64,000 bases of DNA from Cytobacillus firmus (lineage in GTDB: Bacteria; Bacillota; Bacilli; Bacillales; Cytobacillaceae): the NCBI RefSeq assembly GCF_023612095.1, contig NZ_CP086235.1:1137001-1201000 (forward strand), read 5' to 3'. Position 1 is the stretch's first letter. Every line of letters begins with the position of its first letter. Shown one piece after another: positions 54,239 through 62,779 of the stretch. Below the pieces are notes generated by a model. It was not told the origin of the DNA and made no database searches. It was given only the letters and a program-made list of their open reading frames with translations. Both the position numbers and the translations under genes were made by a program.

Positions 54239-55042
54239 ACAATATTTTCTTGAGGACATTGGTGACCGCGACCTGACTAGTGAACTTATTTTTGGAGATG
54301 GCCAGACAGGAAAAGTCATTTTTCTGGCAAAAGACAATGGGATTTTTTGCGGTGAAGAAATAGTCAGGTCAGGATTTAAGGTGCTGAACCCGGCGGCTGA
54401 AGTCAATATAAAAGTAAAGGATGGAGAATGGATTGAGAAAGGTCAAATCCTTGCTGAAGCCCGAGGGCCAGTATCGGATTTATTAAAAGGAGAAAGAGTT
54501 ATTTTGAATCTGCTCCAAAGAATGAGCGGAATAGCAACAAAAACAAGTGAGGCTGTCCGGGTTCTGGACAGTTCACATACAAAAATCTGTGATACAAGAA
54601 AAACTACTCCAGGCCTGAGAATGCTTGAAAAATATGCAGTCAGATCCGGAGGGGATTTAATCATCGATATGGCCTCTATGATGCAGTCATGATTAAAGAC
54701 AACCATATTTCTTTTGCCGGCTCAATTGCGAAAGCTGTGGAAGAAGTGCGTTCAAAAATTGGGCATATGGTAAAAGTCGAAGTCGAAACGGAAACAAAAG
54801 AACAAGTCCTGGAAGCAGTTGAAGCAGGTGCAGATGTAATCATGTTTGACAACAGGAGTCCGGAAGAGATAAAAGAGTGGATCAGTAGCGTGCCGAATGG
54901 AATAGTGACTGAAGCATCCGGAGGAATTACCTTGGATAACCTTCAAGCTTACAGCGATACAGGGGTTGATTTCATTTCCCTCGGCTTTCTTACCCATTCT
55001 GTAAAATCGCTTGATATAAGCGTGAAGGTTATTGTGGAATAA
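54207..55042 (+). CDS. nadC: Nicotinate-nucleotide pyrophosphorylase (quinolinate phosphoribosyltransferase), frameshifted
   Basis: NadC makes nicotinate mononucleotide from quinolinate and PRPP. The frame from ATG 54207 (GAAAGGA 9 bases upstream) reads LEQYFLEDIGDRDLTSELIF, NLLQRMSGIAT and DTRKTTPGLRMLEKYAV. It then goes wrong after RSGG. Adding one G to the run 54652-54655 restores GGFNHRYGLYDAVMIKDNH and gives 278 residues, ending SVKSLDISVKVIVE. It overlaps nadB by 32 bases. Confidence 0.94.
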
Positions 55043-55068
55043 ATTGTTGAAAAAGGGGTTTGGAGCAA

Positions 55069-56175
55069 ATGAATATTTTTCAGACAGCAGAAAAACAAGC
55101 AAATATTCTCCCGGAAAAATATCGGTTGATGACTGTAAAGGAACTGGAGGATCGGGTAAGAGAGATAAAAAATAGATTTGGGAGTAAGCTGTTCATTCCG
55201 GGTCATCATTATCAGAAGGATGAGGTCATACAATTTGCGGATGCTACAGGTGATTCACTCAAGCTTGCCCAGCTTTCACAGGAGAATACAGAGGCAGAAT
55301 ATATTGTATTTTGTGGAGTCCACTTTATGGCTGAAACGGCGGATATATTAACATCTCCACGTCAAAAGGTAATTTTGCCTGATATGCGTGCAGGCTGTTC
55401 CATGGCTGATATGGCTGATATCAGCCAAACAGAAAGAGCCTGGAAGAAGCTGCAGAGTATGTTTGGCGATACTATGCTTCCTCTAACATATGTAAACTCT
55501 ACTGCGGCCATAAAGGCTTTTGTTGGCCGTTATGGGGGAGCGACAGTTACTTCTTCGAATGCTGAAAAAATGGTGAGCTGGGCGTTTGAACAGAAGCCGA
55601 GAATTCTTTTTCTGCCTGATCAGCATCTTGGAAGAAATACGGCTTATAACCTGGGAATAGCTCTTGAGGAAATGGCTGTATGGAACCCCATTACAGATCA
55701 GCTGGAATATGAAGGGGAGCTCGAGGACATAAAAGTGATTCTTTGGAAAGGCCATTGTTCTGTTCATGAAAACTTTACTATTGAAAATGTCCAAGAAGTC
55801 CGAGAACAATATCCCGATATGAAAATCATTGTCCATCCCGAATGCAGGAGAGAAGTGGTGGAGCTTTCCGATATGGCAGGATCAACCAATTTTATAATTA
55901 ATGCTATTGAACAATCAGAGCCTGGATCTTCCTGGGCAATCGGTACAGAGATGAATTTAGTTAAAAGGATTATCGCTCAGCATCAGGATAAAAAAATTAT
56001 CTCACTTAACCCGCATATGTGTCCTTGCCTGACCATGAACAGAATCGATTTGCCTCACCTGGTTTGGTCTCTTGAAGCAATCGGAGAGGGTGAAAGCCAA
56101 AATCTGATTCAGGTTGAAGAGCCAACGGCGGCGTATGCTAAACTGGCACTTGACAGGATGCTTGAACGTCCATAA
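55069..56175 (+). CDS. nadA: Quinolinate synthase
   Basis: NadA is the [4Fe-4S] enzyme that condenses iminoaspartate with dihydroxyacetone phosphate. The product is 368 residues, the usual Bacillus length. [16 protein letters not shown], the cysteine positions [28 protein letters not shown] and the C-terminal CPC in HMCPCLTMN are present. It is intact, unlike nadB and nadC. ATG 55069 is preceded by AAAGGGG and GGAG. Confidence 0.96.
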   Translation: MNIFQTAEKQANILPEKYRLMTVKELEDRVREIKNRFGSKLFIPGHHYQKDEVIQFADATGDSLKLAQLSQENTEAEYIVFCGVHFMAETADILTSPRQKVILPDMRAGCSMADMADISQTERAWKKLQSMFGDTMLPLTYVNSTAAIKAFVGRYGGATVTSSNAEKMVSWAFEQKPRILFLPDQHLGRNTAYNLGIALEEMAVWNPITDQLEYEGELEDIKVILWKGHCSVHENFTIENVQEVREQYPDMKIIVHPECRREVVELSDMAGSTNFIINAIEQSEPGSSWAIGTEMNLVKRIIAQHQDKKIISLNPHMCPCLTMNRIDLPHLVWSLEAIGEGESQNLIQVEEPTAAYAKLALDRMLERP

Positions 56176-56238
56176 ATGTGGCGCAAAGTCTGCAGGCCAC
56201 TAAAATTGAATACTGACGGCAGCTATGCCAAAATAAAA

Positions 56239-56268
56239 AAAATTCTCCACTGCAGGAGGATTTTTTTA
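56239..56268 (+). terminator. Terminator of the nadBCA operon
   Basis: AATTCTCC pairs with GGAGGATT (one G-U) around ACTGCA, followed by TTTTT, with an A run in front. Confidence 0.87.
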
Positions 56269-56408
56269 TTGCCTTACTGCTCATTGCCTTTGACGGGTAC
56301 CTGCATGAAACGATGAATCATAATTCCCGGAAAAAAAGCATATCTTTTTGTGTAGATTGTTAGCAATTTGCCCAATCCTTCATACACTATATGGACTCAT
56401 CGAGATTA

Positions 56409-56475
56409 ACGGGCACTAATCTGCACCTTTCACATAAATGGATGAAATGCCCGTAAATGCTGATTAGGGCACAGA
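56409..56475. repeat. Hairpin intergenic repeat related to family C
   Basis: ACGGGCA at 56409 pairs with TGCCCGT ending at 56454. CTAATC and GATTAG arms are also present. The outer arm and the following TAAA match the element at 9263-9392. The rest of the 407-base nadA-safA gap has small GC-rich inverted segments (CCGCGCCTGCGG; CACAGA with TCTGTGTG) but no gene. CATACACT at 56381-56388 resembles the -10 of sigma-E promoters, without a clear -35. Confidence 0.55.
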
Positions 56476-56582
56476 CTGAGAAAGCCGCGCCTGCGGCAAA
56501 TTCTGTGTGACCCACATCATGTGGACCTAAGGACAGCCATCACAGATGGAAGCATCACCTTAAGCATAGGAGGGAATTCAGA

Positions 56583-58535
56583 GTGAAAATCCATATCGTA
56601 CAGAAAGGGGATACTCTTTGGAAGATTGCCAAAAAGTACGGCGTGAATTTTGAAGAGCTGAAAAAGATGAATACACAGCTCAGCAACCCTGATATGATTA
56701 TGCCCGGTATGAAAATAAAAGTTCCTGCAAGTGGAGGCTCTATTAAAAAAGAAGCTCCTATTGGAGGAAAACCGGAAGCAAAAATAAATTTGGGTGCCAA
56801 AAAGGAAATGCCAAAATCAGAACAGCCTATTACCAAAGAGAAGCCTATTACCATGCCGAAAGCTGAAGCACCAAAAAAGGAAATGCCAAAAGTAACGGCA
56901 CCGAAGGTTGAAATTCCGAAAGAAGTGCCTAAGACTGCACCAAAAGCAGAGGCGCCTAAGGAAGTTCCAAAAAAACCTTATAAGCCCAAAATGCCAACAC
57001 CTATTATGCCGGAAATTGATATAAATAATTATTACATGATGAATATCCAGCAGCCGGCGCCGCAGCAAAAGCCGCTGCCTGCAAAAGAAGTTAAACCGCA
57101 GCAGCAAAAGCCGCTGCCTGCAAAAGAGGTTAAACCGCAGCAGCAGAAACCGTTGCCAGCAAAAGAGGTTAAAGCAAAGGAAAAACCAGTAAAGCCTGCA
57201 GAAACTAAACCACAGCAAAAACCATTGCCAATTTCAGAATCTAAGCCGCAGCCCCAGCTCCCGCCTAAACCAGTTAATATCCTTCCGCAGGTGAAGCCGT
57301 CTTCAAATCAAGAAAGCCCTGAATCGCCGGAAAGCGAATCATCTCTTTATACAAATACACATCAAGGAGGTCAATATCAGCCGATGTTTCCTTATAATCC
57401 ATGTTACCCGCAAATGCCGTTCCCTCAGGTGCAGGGAGCGATGATGCCGCAGATGCCGCACCAGATGCCACAGGTGCAGGGAGCGATGATGCCGCAGATG
57501 CCGCACCAGATGCCACAGGTGCAGGGAGCGATGATGCCGCAGATGCCGCACCAGATGCCACAGGTACAGGGAGCAATGATGCCGCAGATGCCGCACCAGA
57601 TGCCACAGGTGCAGGGAGCGATGATGCCGCAGATGCCGCATCAGATGCCACAGGTGCAGGGAGCGATGATGCCGCAGATGCCTCATATGGGTATGATGGC
57701 CGGAGTAGAAAGTCCGGATTATGATGAATCTTCTCCGTTTATGCCAATGGCTCAAATGCCATCGGATGTGATGGGCGCAGAAGATATGGGACAGCAGATG
57801 CCGCATCAAATGCCGCAGGTACAGGGAGCAATGATGCCACAGATGCCGCACCAAATGCCGCAGATGCCGCATCAAATGCCGCAGGTACAGGGAGCGATGA
57901 TGCCGCAGATGCCGCACCAGATGCCACAGGTGCAGGGAGCAATGATGCCGCAGATGCCGCATCAGATGCCACAGGTACAGGGAGCGATGATGCCGCAGAT
58001 GCCGCACCAAATGCCACAGGTACAGGGAGCAATGATGCCGCAGATGCCGCACCAGATGCCACAGGTACAGGGAGCAATGATGCAGCAAATGCCGCATCAA
58101 ATGCCACAGGTGCAGGGAGCAATGATGCAGCAAATGCCGCATCAAATGCCACAGGTGCAGGGAGCAATGATGCCGCAGATGCCGCACCAGATGCCACACC
58201 AGATGCCACAGGGTGTGATGGGGGCAGAAGACATGGGAATGCAAATGCCGCATCAGATGCCACAGGTGCAGGGAATGGAAGAATCCCCAGGCATGTCTCA
58301 AAAGCCATTGATGCCCGGCTCGGTGATGGGCGCTTCGGATGATTGCGGCTGTGGAGGACCTCAATTTTCTCCTGGGGGCTACGGACCAGGACCAGGATTT
58401 GGTCCAGGGCAGGGGTATGGTCCGGGATTCGGCTATGGTCCGGGACCAGGTTTCGGTCAGGGTTTTGGCCCAATGGGCGGAGCGGCTTTTGGAATGCCAA
58501 GAAACATAGACGAAAGCAGTGAATACGACGGTTAA
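56583..58535 (+). CDS. safA: Spore coat/cortex-interface protein SafA with long Met-Pro-Gln repeats
   Basis: SafA is an inner-coat morphogenetic protein recruited by SpoVID. The product is 650 residues. An N-terminal LysM (KIHIVQKGDTLWKIAKKYG to MKIKVPASG, residues 1-50) binds peptidoglycan. Then come Pro/Lys-rich repeats (QQKPLPAKEVKP, about 155-205) and two blocks of a 15-residue repeat with core MPQVQGAMMPQMPHQ (about 278-365 and 402-560). The tail has DDCGCGG and is Gly/Pro/Phe-rich (GPGPGFGPGQGYGPG). GTG 56583 follows AGGAGGGAA. The repeat-rich body suits cross-linked coat scaffolds. B. subtilis SafA is shorter. Confidence 0.92.
   Translation: MKIHIVQKGDTLWKIAKKYGVNFEELKKMNTQLSNPDMIMPGMKIKVPASGGSIKKEAPIGGKPEAKINLGAKKEMPKSEQPITKEKPITMPKAEAPKKEMPKVTAPKVEIPKEVPKTAPKAEAPKEVPKKPYKPKMPTPIMPEIDINNYYMMNIQQPAPQQKPLPAKEVKPQQQKPLPAKEVKPQQQKPLPAKEVKAKEKPVKPAETKPQQKPLPISESKPQPQLPPKPVNILPQVKPSSNQESPESPESESSLYTNTHQGGQYQPMFPYNPCYPQMPFPQVQGAMMPQMPHQMPQVQGAMMPQMPHQMPQVQGAMMPQMPHQMPQVQGAMMPQMPHQMPQVQGAMMPQMPHQMPQVQGAMMPQMPHMGMMAGVESPDYDESSPFMPMAQMPSDVMGAEDMGQQMPHQMPQVQGAMMPQMPHQMPQMPHQMPQVQGAMMPQMPHQMPQVQGAMMPQMPHQMPQVQGAMMPQMPHQMPQVQGAMMPQMPHQMPQVQGAMMQQMPHQMPQVQGAMMQQMPHQMPQVQGAMMPQMPHQMPHQMPQGVMGAEDMGMQMPHQMPQVQGMEESPGMSQKPLMPGSVMGASDDCGCGGPQFSPGGYGPGPGFGPGQGYGPGFGYGPGPGFGQGFGPMGGAAFGMPRNIDESSEYDG
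57415..58275 (+). repeat. In-frame 45-base tandem repeats within safA
   Basis: I count 14 copies of VQGAMM-type units: six in the first block (to about 57690) and eight in the second (from about 57815). They are separated by a unique Asp/Met/Ser-rich stretch. Units differ by single silent or near-silent changes (GTG/GTA, CAC/CAT, MMPQ/MMQQ). This suggests recent expansion by slippage or unequal exchange. Confidence 0.9.
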
Positions 58536-59511
58536 TAATGGAGGAGACGATTTAGTTCAAAATCGTCTCTTCTCCTATTTGCAGGATCAGCTGCCATTTA
58601 AAATTGAAGAATTAAAGCCAATTCGAAAGAAGGTTTATTTGCTTAGGACACAGGAAAGGTCCTTTATACTAAAAGGGTTTTCATCCTATCACCGTTTAAA
58701 GCTTCAGGAAGCATTCACCTCTTCATTAATGAAAGAAGGATTTTCAAAAACATATATCTTTTACGAAGTTGCCAAAGATCCGCCTTTGTTTTTTGACAGG
58801 ACTTATTATGGCTGCTTGGAGTATTTACCGCCTTCGAAAGAAGTTTTTACTTATTACCTGAAGACAGATCGTTTAGAAGGGCTGGAGCTGCTGAAGAAAT
58901 TTCATGTTACTACAGAGAAGCTGGTCAGCCGCTATCAAACAGTTGTGCCGGCTTACAGGCAGGCGGACAAGTGGAGAGAAAGAGCAACCCTTTTCCTTAA
59001 TAATCTCCCTGTAGTAAGATATTTTGTCCAAAAAGAAATTATTAATGAGCTATTAGCCTGGGCAGATTGGTCCTTAAAAGGCATGGAAGACGAAGCCTGG
59101 CTTATTCAGCCGGGGAAGCAGGTAATTCTGCACGGTGATGTAGCACATCATAATTTTCTCAGAGCAAAAGATCAATCTTTATATTTGCTCGATTTTGACC
59201 TGATAGCAATAGGGGCTCCCCATTCCGATTATCTGCAGTATGCAAATCGCATCCTTCCTTATATGAATTGGTCCTTTGAAGATTTGAGAAAATATCCAAT
59301 CTTAAAATCCAATCTTGAAGAAAAGGGCTTTCTTCATGCTTTGGCATTTCCAACTGACATATTCAGGGAATGGAATCGTGTAATAAGGGACAGAACGTAT
59401 CTTGATTCCGTGAAAATTCGTCCTGTTCTGGACTTAACTGTAGGACAATTTGCTGAAAGACAGCGTTTTATTAAAGCTCTTAGATATGCTGCTGATGACA
59501 AAAACAAATAA
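58519..59511 (+). CDS. CotS-family spore coat kinase-like protein (phosphotransferase)
   Basis: The product is up to 330 residues with an aminoglycoside-phosphotransferase/CotS fold. It keeps the catalytic loop HGDVAHHNFL (about residue 202) and the metal site LLDFDLIAIGAPHSDY, unlike its paralogue at 9429. It is therefore potentially active, on an unknown substrate, in the spore coat or mother cell. The start is uncertain: GTG 58519 lies inside safA without a good ribosome site. A strong GGAGGAG at 58541-58546 points to an unusual in-frame codon near 58552-58557, where no ATG, GTG or TTG exists. It overlaps or abuts safA, so translation is probably coupled. Confidence 0.85.
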   Translation: MNTTVNNGGDDLVQNRLFSYLQDQLPFKIEELKPIRKKVYLLRTQERSFILKGFSSYHRLKLQEAFTSSLMKEGFSKTYIFYEVAKDPPLFFDRTYYGCLEYLPPSKEVFTYYLKTDRLEGLELLKKFHVTTEKLVSRYQTVVPAYRQADKWRERATLFLNNLPVVRYFVQKEIINELLAWADWSLKGMEDEAWLIQPGKQVILHGDVAHHNFLRAKDQSLYLLDFDLIAIGAPHSDYLQYANRILPYMNWSFEDLRKYPILKSNLEEKGFLHALAFPTDIFREWNRVIRDRTYLDSVKIRPVLDLTVGQFAERQRFIKALRYAADDKNK

Positions 59512-59550
59512 TGCTAATAAAAAATTGGACGTAAATGGACAGAATGAAAG

Positions 59551-59622
59551 CCCCTCTTCGCTCACAAGCTAAATAAGAGCAGAAATGCTCAGGGCTTGTA
59601 ATATTAGCGAGGGGGGTTTTTC
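59551..59622 (+). promoter_or_regulatory. Long hairpin with U tract covering the next gene's ribosome site
   Basis: CCCCTCTTCGCTCACAAGC can pair with GCTTGTAATATTAGCGAGGGG, ending in GG then TTTTT. It looks like a terminator for the CotS-like gene. However, its 3' arm GCGAGGGGGG is also the Shine-Dalgarno of the lipoprotein gene that starts at 59625, so folding would hide that site. Confidence 0.65.
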
Positions 59623-59624
59623 GC

Positions 59625-60368
59625 TTGCACAAGAAACTGCTTGCAGTGCCGATGGCTGCTATTTTATCAATGGGATTGACAGGATGCGGAACGAACGAAG
59701 ATGCAGGTGTTGAACGGAGCAACGAAATTGGTCAGCCAATGGGATATTACTCGAATGAGAATCACGGAAGCCGCGGCGGCAATGCCCGGGTGGAAGATGG
59801 AACCGATAATGATGGACCTCTGACAGAAATGATGGATCATACGCTTGGAGGCGAGGGAGAAAACACCCGCCATAACCAGGCAGACAATAATGCCAGAAGA
59901 GTCCGGAACGAAAATACCGGAAACCCTACTATTCCTATTGCAGACAGAGATCGCAGTTTTTTCATGAAAGATAATCGCTTTAGCCATAGTGATGCAAATT
60001 ATCACGGGCATCTCGATGATAATACGCGACAAGCTAAAAATTCCTATTATCAGGCTTATGAAGGTGAGCTTGCTGAAAAAATCGGCGACGTTGCAGCATC
60101 TGTTCCAAATGTTGAAGACGTCAGGTCCGTTACCTATGGAAGCAATGTTTTGATTGCTGTAGATCTGACTGATTACGATATGGAAGAAGAAACGAAAAAA
60201 GCGATTCATGAAGCTGTCGAGCCATATCTTAGGGGAAGATCTGCAAAGGTTGTAACAGACGAAGGGACCTTCAGCCGTTTAAGAAACATTGATAATAATC
60301 TTCGTGATGGCGGTCCAAGAGAGCAAATTGACTGGGATTTAAAAAACTTATTCCGCAGGGAAAAATAA
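59625..60368 (+). CDS. coxA: YhcN/YlaJ-family sporulation lipoprotein, CoxA-like
   Basis: The product is 247 residues from TTG 59625. The lipoprotein signal peptide KKLLAVPMAAILSMGLTGCG has lipobox LTGC. The mid-region is low-complexity Asn/Gly/Asp/Arg-rich. The C-terminal YhcN/YlaJ domain (AEKIGDVAASVPNVEDVRSV, VTYGSNVLIAVDL) is intact. In B. subtilis the spore cortex protein gene coxA (yrbB), of the same family, follows safA, so the position supports the symbol. The protein-level assignment as a one-to-one orthologue is not certain. Confidence 0.75.
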   Translation: MHKKLLAVPMAAILSMGLTGCGTNEDAGVERSNEIGQPMGYYSNENHGSRGGNARVEDGTDNDGPLTEMMDHTLGGEGENTRHNQADNNARRVRNENTGNPTIPIADRDRSFFMKDNRFSHSDANYHGHLDDNTRQAKNSYYQAYEGELAEKIGDVAASVPNVEDVRSVTYGSNVLIAVDLTDYDMEEETKKAIHEAVEPYLRGRSAKVVTDEGTFSRLRNIDNNLRDGGPREQIDWDLKNLFRREK

Positions 60369-60380
60369 CGGATTAGAATT

Positions 60381-60414
60381 AGGGGTAAAAGCAGCTGAGC
60401 TTTGCCCCTTTTTT
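60381..60414 (+). terminator. Terminator after the CoxA-like gene
   Basis: GGGGTAAAAGC pairs with GCTTTGCCCC (one bulge/mismatch) around AGCTGA, followed by TTTTTT. Confidence 0.87.
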
Positions 60415-60532
60415 CATATAAAATTATTTCAGGATAAACATGAAAATTTTGGCCACACTAATCATAAAGATCTGGGAAAAACAGGCTCAGGCAGATAGTG
60501 AAGAAGTTACTATTTAATCGAGGTGATCGTTC

Positions 60533-61081
60533 ATGAGAACCATATGGGGCTTGCTGGCAGTAGGAGCTGCTTCCTTTTATCTCTTCTTCCAGATGGACGC
60601 ATTCAATTTTTTATCTAACGGCACTTCTTTATATGCTAAGGCAGCAGAGGAACAAATTGAAGGTCCGCTTAAGATGGAGGTCATTTTGGAAAGGGAGTAT
60701 CTGGATGGGGAAGTGAGCCAGGAAACGATAGAGGAAACCATATGGACCCTTGAAGATTTCTGGGCTAAATATGATCAATGGCAGCTTGTTGATATGGATA
60801 TAGATTATATAATATTCCGAAGAAAAGTGGATGATATATCACCATTACTAAAAGCAAATGGGTACTTCGGTGTAACAGAGGATGGAACCCTGACCATTTT
60901 CAATGGGAAGCCGGAAAAAACGAATATTATTCATTCATTCTTTCAAATTGATTTAGGAAAATTAGAAAGCACAAAATGTGAAGAATTAAAAAAAGGCATA
61001 CCAATTGTTTCAAAAGATCGATATGTGGAAGTCCTGGAAACCTTTAAAAGCTATACTGCCGGTGAAAAGCAGGCGAATTGA
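60533..61081 (+). CDS. bofC: Intercompartmental sigma-K checkpoint protein BofC
   Basis: BofC is a forespore-produced inhibitor of SpoIVB autoproteolysis, which controls SpoIVFA/FB and pro-sigma-K processing. The product is 182 residues. An N-terminal signal-type helix (TIWGLLAVGAASFYLFFQM) is followed by the conserved central part (VILEREYLDGEVSQETIEET, DDISPLLKANGYFGVTEDGTL) and a C-terminal domain. ATG 60533 follows GAGGTGATC. In B. subtilis ruvA lies next; here it does not. Confidence 0.92.
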   Translation: MRTIWGLLAVGAASFYLFFQMDAFNFLSNGTSLYAKAAEEQIEGPLKMEVILEREYLDGEVSQETIEETIWTLEDFWAKYDQWQLVDMDIDYIIFRRKVDDISPLLKANGYFGVTEDGTLTIFNGKPEKTNIIHSFFQIDLGKLESTKCEELKKGIPIVSKDRYVEVLETFKSYTAGEKQAN

Positions 61082-61090
61082 AATAGCAGT

Positions 61091-61127
61091 GAAACATGCA
61101 AGGGAACATACTTCTCTTGCATGTTTC
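61091..61127 (+). terminator. Hairpin after bofC
   Basis: GAAACATGCAAG and CTTGCATGTTTC form a perfect 12-bp stem with a 13-base loop, then TGTTGT. The stem is strong but the U tract is poor. Confidence 0.6.
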
Positions 61128-61157
61128 TGTTGTCAACAAAGGAATATGTATTGTTTG

Positions 61158-61200
61158 TAATGTTACTTAGTTTCTGTTAGCATGTAATTAAGTAACATTA
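61158..61200. promoter_or_regulatory. 12-bp inverted repeat upstream of the recombinase gene
   Basis: TAATGTTACTTA (61158-61169) and TAAGTAACATTA (61189-61200) are perfect inverted copies separated by 19 bases. They end 18 bases before the recombinase start. The arm length is that of a tyrosine-recombinase arm, but the spacer is longer than the usual 6-8 bases. A regulatory operator or accessory site is equally possible. Confidence 0.6.
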
Positions 61201-61218
61201 GATGCAGGAGGGAATCTA

Positions 61219-61803
61219 GTGGAATATGTTGATCCTATCAAGGACATCAAAAGCATAAATAATATCAAAGAGATTTTAAAGAGACAATCGCAGCGGGATC
61301 TGTTGCTGTTTGTATTGGGAATAAATACAGGCATTAGAGTCAGTGATCTGCTTTCTTTAAAAATCAGTGATGTTTCAGATGGGAAAGAAATAAAGGAATT
61401 TATTTATATTGATGATTTAACCATTGATGCTGAATCTAAAAAAAACAATGAACAGAAAGCGTATTTTTTAAATAACAGTGTGAAAAAAGAATTAAGAAAA
61501 TATTTTTCCCAGCATGATTTTACTGAGTGCGATTTTCTTTTTAAATCCAAAAAGAATAATCAGCCAATAACCCGCCAGCAGGCTTACCGGATCATAAATA
61601 GTGCTGCAAAGGAAGCGGGAATAGAGGGGAAAATCGGTACACACACACTCCGTAAAACCTTTGGTTACCATGCTTACAGAAAAGGGATTGCCATATCGAT
61701 CATTATGTCCATATATAATCACCATTCTTCAGCAGAAACATTGCGTTATTTAGGAATTGAGAGAGGTCAAAAGCAATTAATAAAGGTGGATGTTAATCTC
61801 TAG
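61219..61803 (+). CDS. Solo catalytic-domain tyrosine recombinase
   Basis: The product is 194 residues from GTG 61219, with AGGAGGGAA upstream. Only the C-terminal catalytic domain is present. It has the first Arg in NTGIRVSDLLSL, a Lys-containing beta turn (SKKNNEQKAYF), HTLRKTFGYH with His and the second Arg, the second His in YNHHSSAETLRYL and the nucleophile Tyr in RYLGI. The N-terminal core-binding (SAM-like) domain is missing. No phage or transposon genes are adjacent. It could be a Xer-like domesticated enzyme or the remnant of an integrated element. The low-GC, Lys/Ile/Asn-rich composition suggests transfer. Confidence 0.88.
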   Translation: MEYVDPIKDIKSINNIKEILKRQSQRDLLLFVLGINTGIRVSDLLSLKISDVSDGKEIKEFIYIDDLTIDAESKKNNEQKAYFLNNSVKKELRKYFSQHDFTECDFLFKSKKNNQPITRQQAYRIINSAAKEAGIEGKIGTHTLRKTFGYHAYRKGIAISIIMSIYNHHSSAETLRYLGIERGQKQLIKVDVNL

Positions 61804-61819
61804 TCTGATTTGAAGGCAT

Positions 61820-61851
61820 AAAAAAACCCCCCCTGCATTCAGCAGAGGAGG
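61820..61851 (-). terminator. Terminator of the universal stress gene (minus strand)
   Basis: On the minus strand CCTCCTCTGC pairs with GCAGGGGGG (one mismatch) around TGAAT, followed by TTTTTT. It follows the stop of the 61861 gene. Confidence 0.8.
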
Positions 61852-61860
61852 TATTATTCA

Positions 61861-62550
61861 TTATTCGTCATCATCATCATTTAGGGAATCATCTAAATCT
61901 ACATTTGTTAAGTCAGATATAATGTCTTCAGTTACGATAACTTGAAGAGTCTCCTGGTCTTGCATAAATTTAAAAACCCCATTATTAAAGTCAGTACCTT
62001 GATCCTTAAAGAAGATTCCTTCATACTCAGCATCCTTCGTATGTTTGAAAGTCACACGATAGTTGCTTCCATCCTTAACGAGGTATGCACGGACGCCTTT
62101 TTCAAATTGTCCCTCCTGATCTTTCAGGTAGCGGGACACAGAAATAATATGAAGATCCACAAATGGCACTTCACGGAGAAGTGTATTGATGATGGATCCC
62201 TTAGCAATTTGTTCCCAGCGGCTTTGAGCTGTTTGGCCAAGGATAATTTGTGTAATGCCTTTTTCTCTGGCCACTTCGGTGATTACTTTGGATACTGGCC
62301 GCTTATCATTATCCTTCAGAATGAAAGCATCAGCACTAAAGTGATCGGCTAATTGTTTCCACCTTGTAATGTAATGTGATTTCTCCGCATCCATTTCATC
62401 AAAAGGTTTTGGATCAATGGTCAAAATATATAAAGGGCAATCAAGCATACTTGCTATTTGGCATCCGCGGCGAATTAACTTTTCACCATTTGGGCCGTAA
62501 TAAACGCAGACAAGAATGCTTTCGTCCATTCGTCCTTTTAGTTTCTTCAC
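61861..62550 (-). CDS. Universal stress protein A / KdpD-type USP domain protein
   Basis: The product is 229 residues from GTG 62550, with GAGGTGAG upstream. The USP domain (ILVCVYYGPNGEKLIRRGCQIA, then IILGQTAQSRWEQIAKGSIIN with the nucleotide-binding loop) covers about residues 10-145. A beta-rich C-terminal part (VRAYLVKDGSNYRVTFKHTKD) and a very acidic tail (DLDDSLNDDDDE) follow. It resembles the stand-alone cytosolic form of the KdpD USP domain. It is divergent from mrpA, hinting at a link to ion homeostasis. Confidence 0.85.
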   Translation of the reverse strand: MKKLKGRMDESILVCVYYGPNGEKLIRRGCQIASMLDCPLYILTIDPKPFDEMDAEKSHYITRWKQLADHFSADAFILKDNDKRPVSKVITEVAREKGITQIILGQTAQSRWEQIAKGSIINTLLREVPFVDLHIISVSRYLKDQEGQFEKGVRAYLVKDGSNYRVTFKHTKDAEYEGIFFKDQGTDFNNGVFKFMQDQETLQVIVTEDIISDLTNVDLDDSLNDDDDE

Positions 62551-62779
62551 TGTAAACTCACCTCGAATAGATGTGAAAAATAGTAGTGTTCTTAATTTAA
62601 ACTATGTATGACTATAGCTTATGCAACCTGAACAGTCAATGTCATTCAAGAAATTTAATCAAGTTCTCCAGTAATGGTTTTATGATTAAGGGAGCATACT
62701 CTAAAAGACCAATTAAAATACCCTGAAATTTTAGAGCAGCAGAGTGGCCTGGAATTCTTAAAAAAGGGAGGGGACCTAT

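Noticed and set aside
56381..56388. Sigma-E promoter for safA based on CATACACT
   Set aside because: The -10-like match is good, but no ATA-type -35 is found at proper spacing and it lies about 200 bases from the start codon. It is kept only as a remark in the repeat entry.
57415..58275. CRISPR-like array
   Set aside because: Regularly spaced repeats are present, but they are contiguous coding repeats without unique spacers and stay in frame with SafA. No cas gene is nearby.
57339..58364. Long minus-strand open frame (about 341 codons) rich in His, Arg and Leu across the safA repeats, and other long frames in the same block
   Set aside because: They are by-products of the in-frame 45-base repeats in safA, which keep stop codons out of other frames. 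The predicted products are monotonous, lack family motifs and have no ribosome site.
61219..61803. Prophage or integrative element boundary
   Set aside because: No phage structural, replication or excision genes, tRNA gene or direct-repeat attachment pair is visible within the window.
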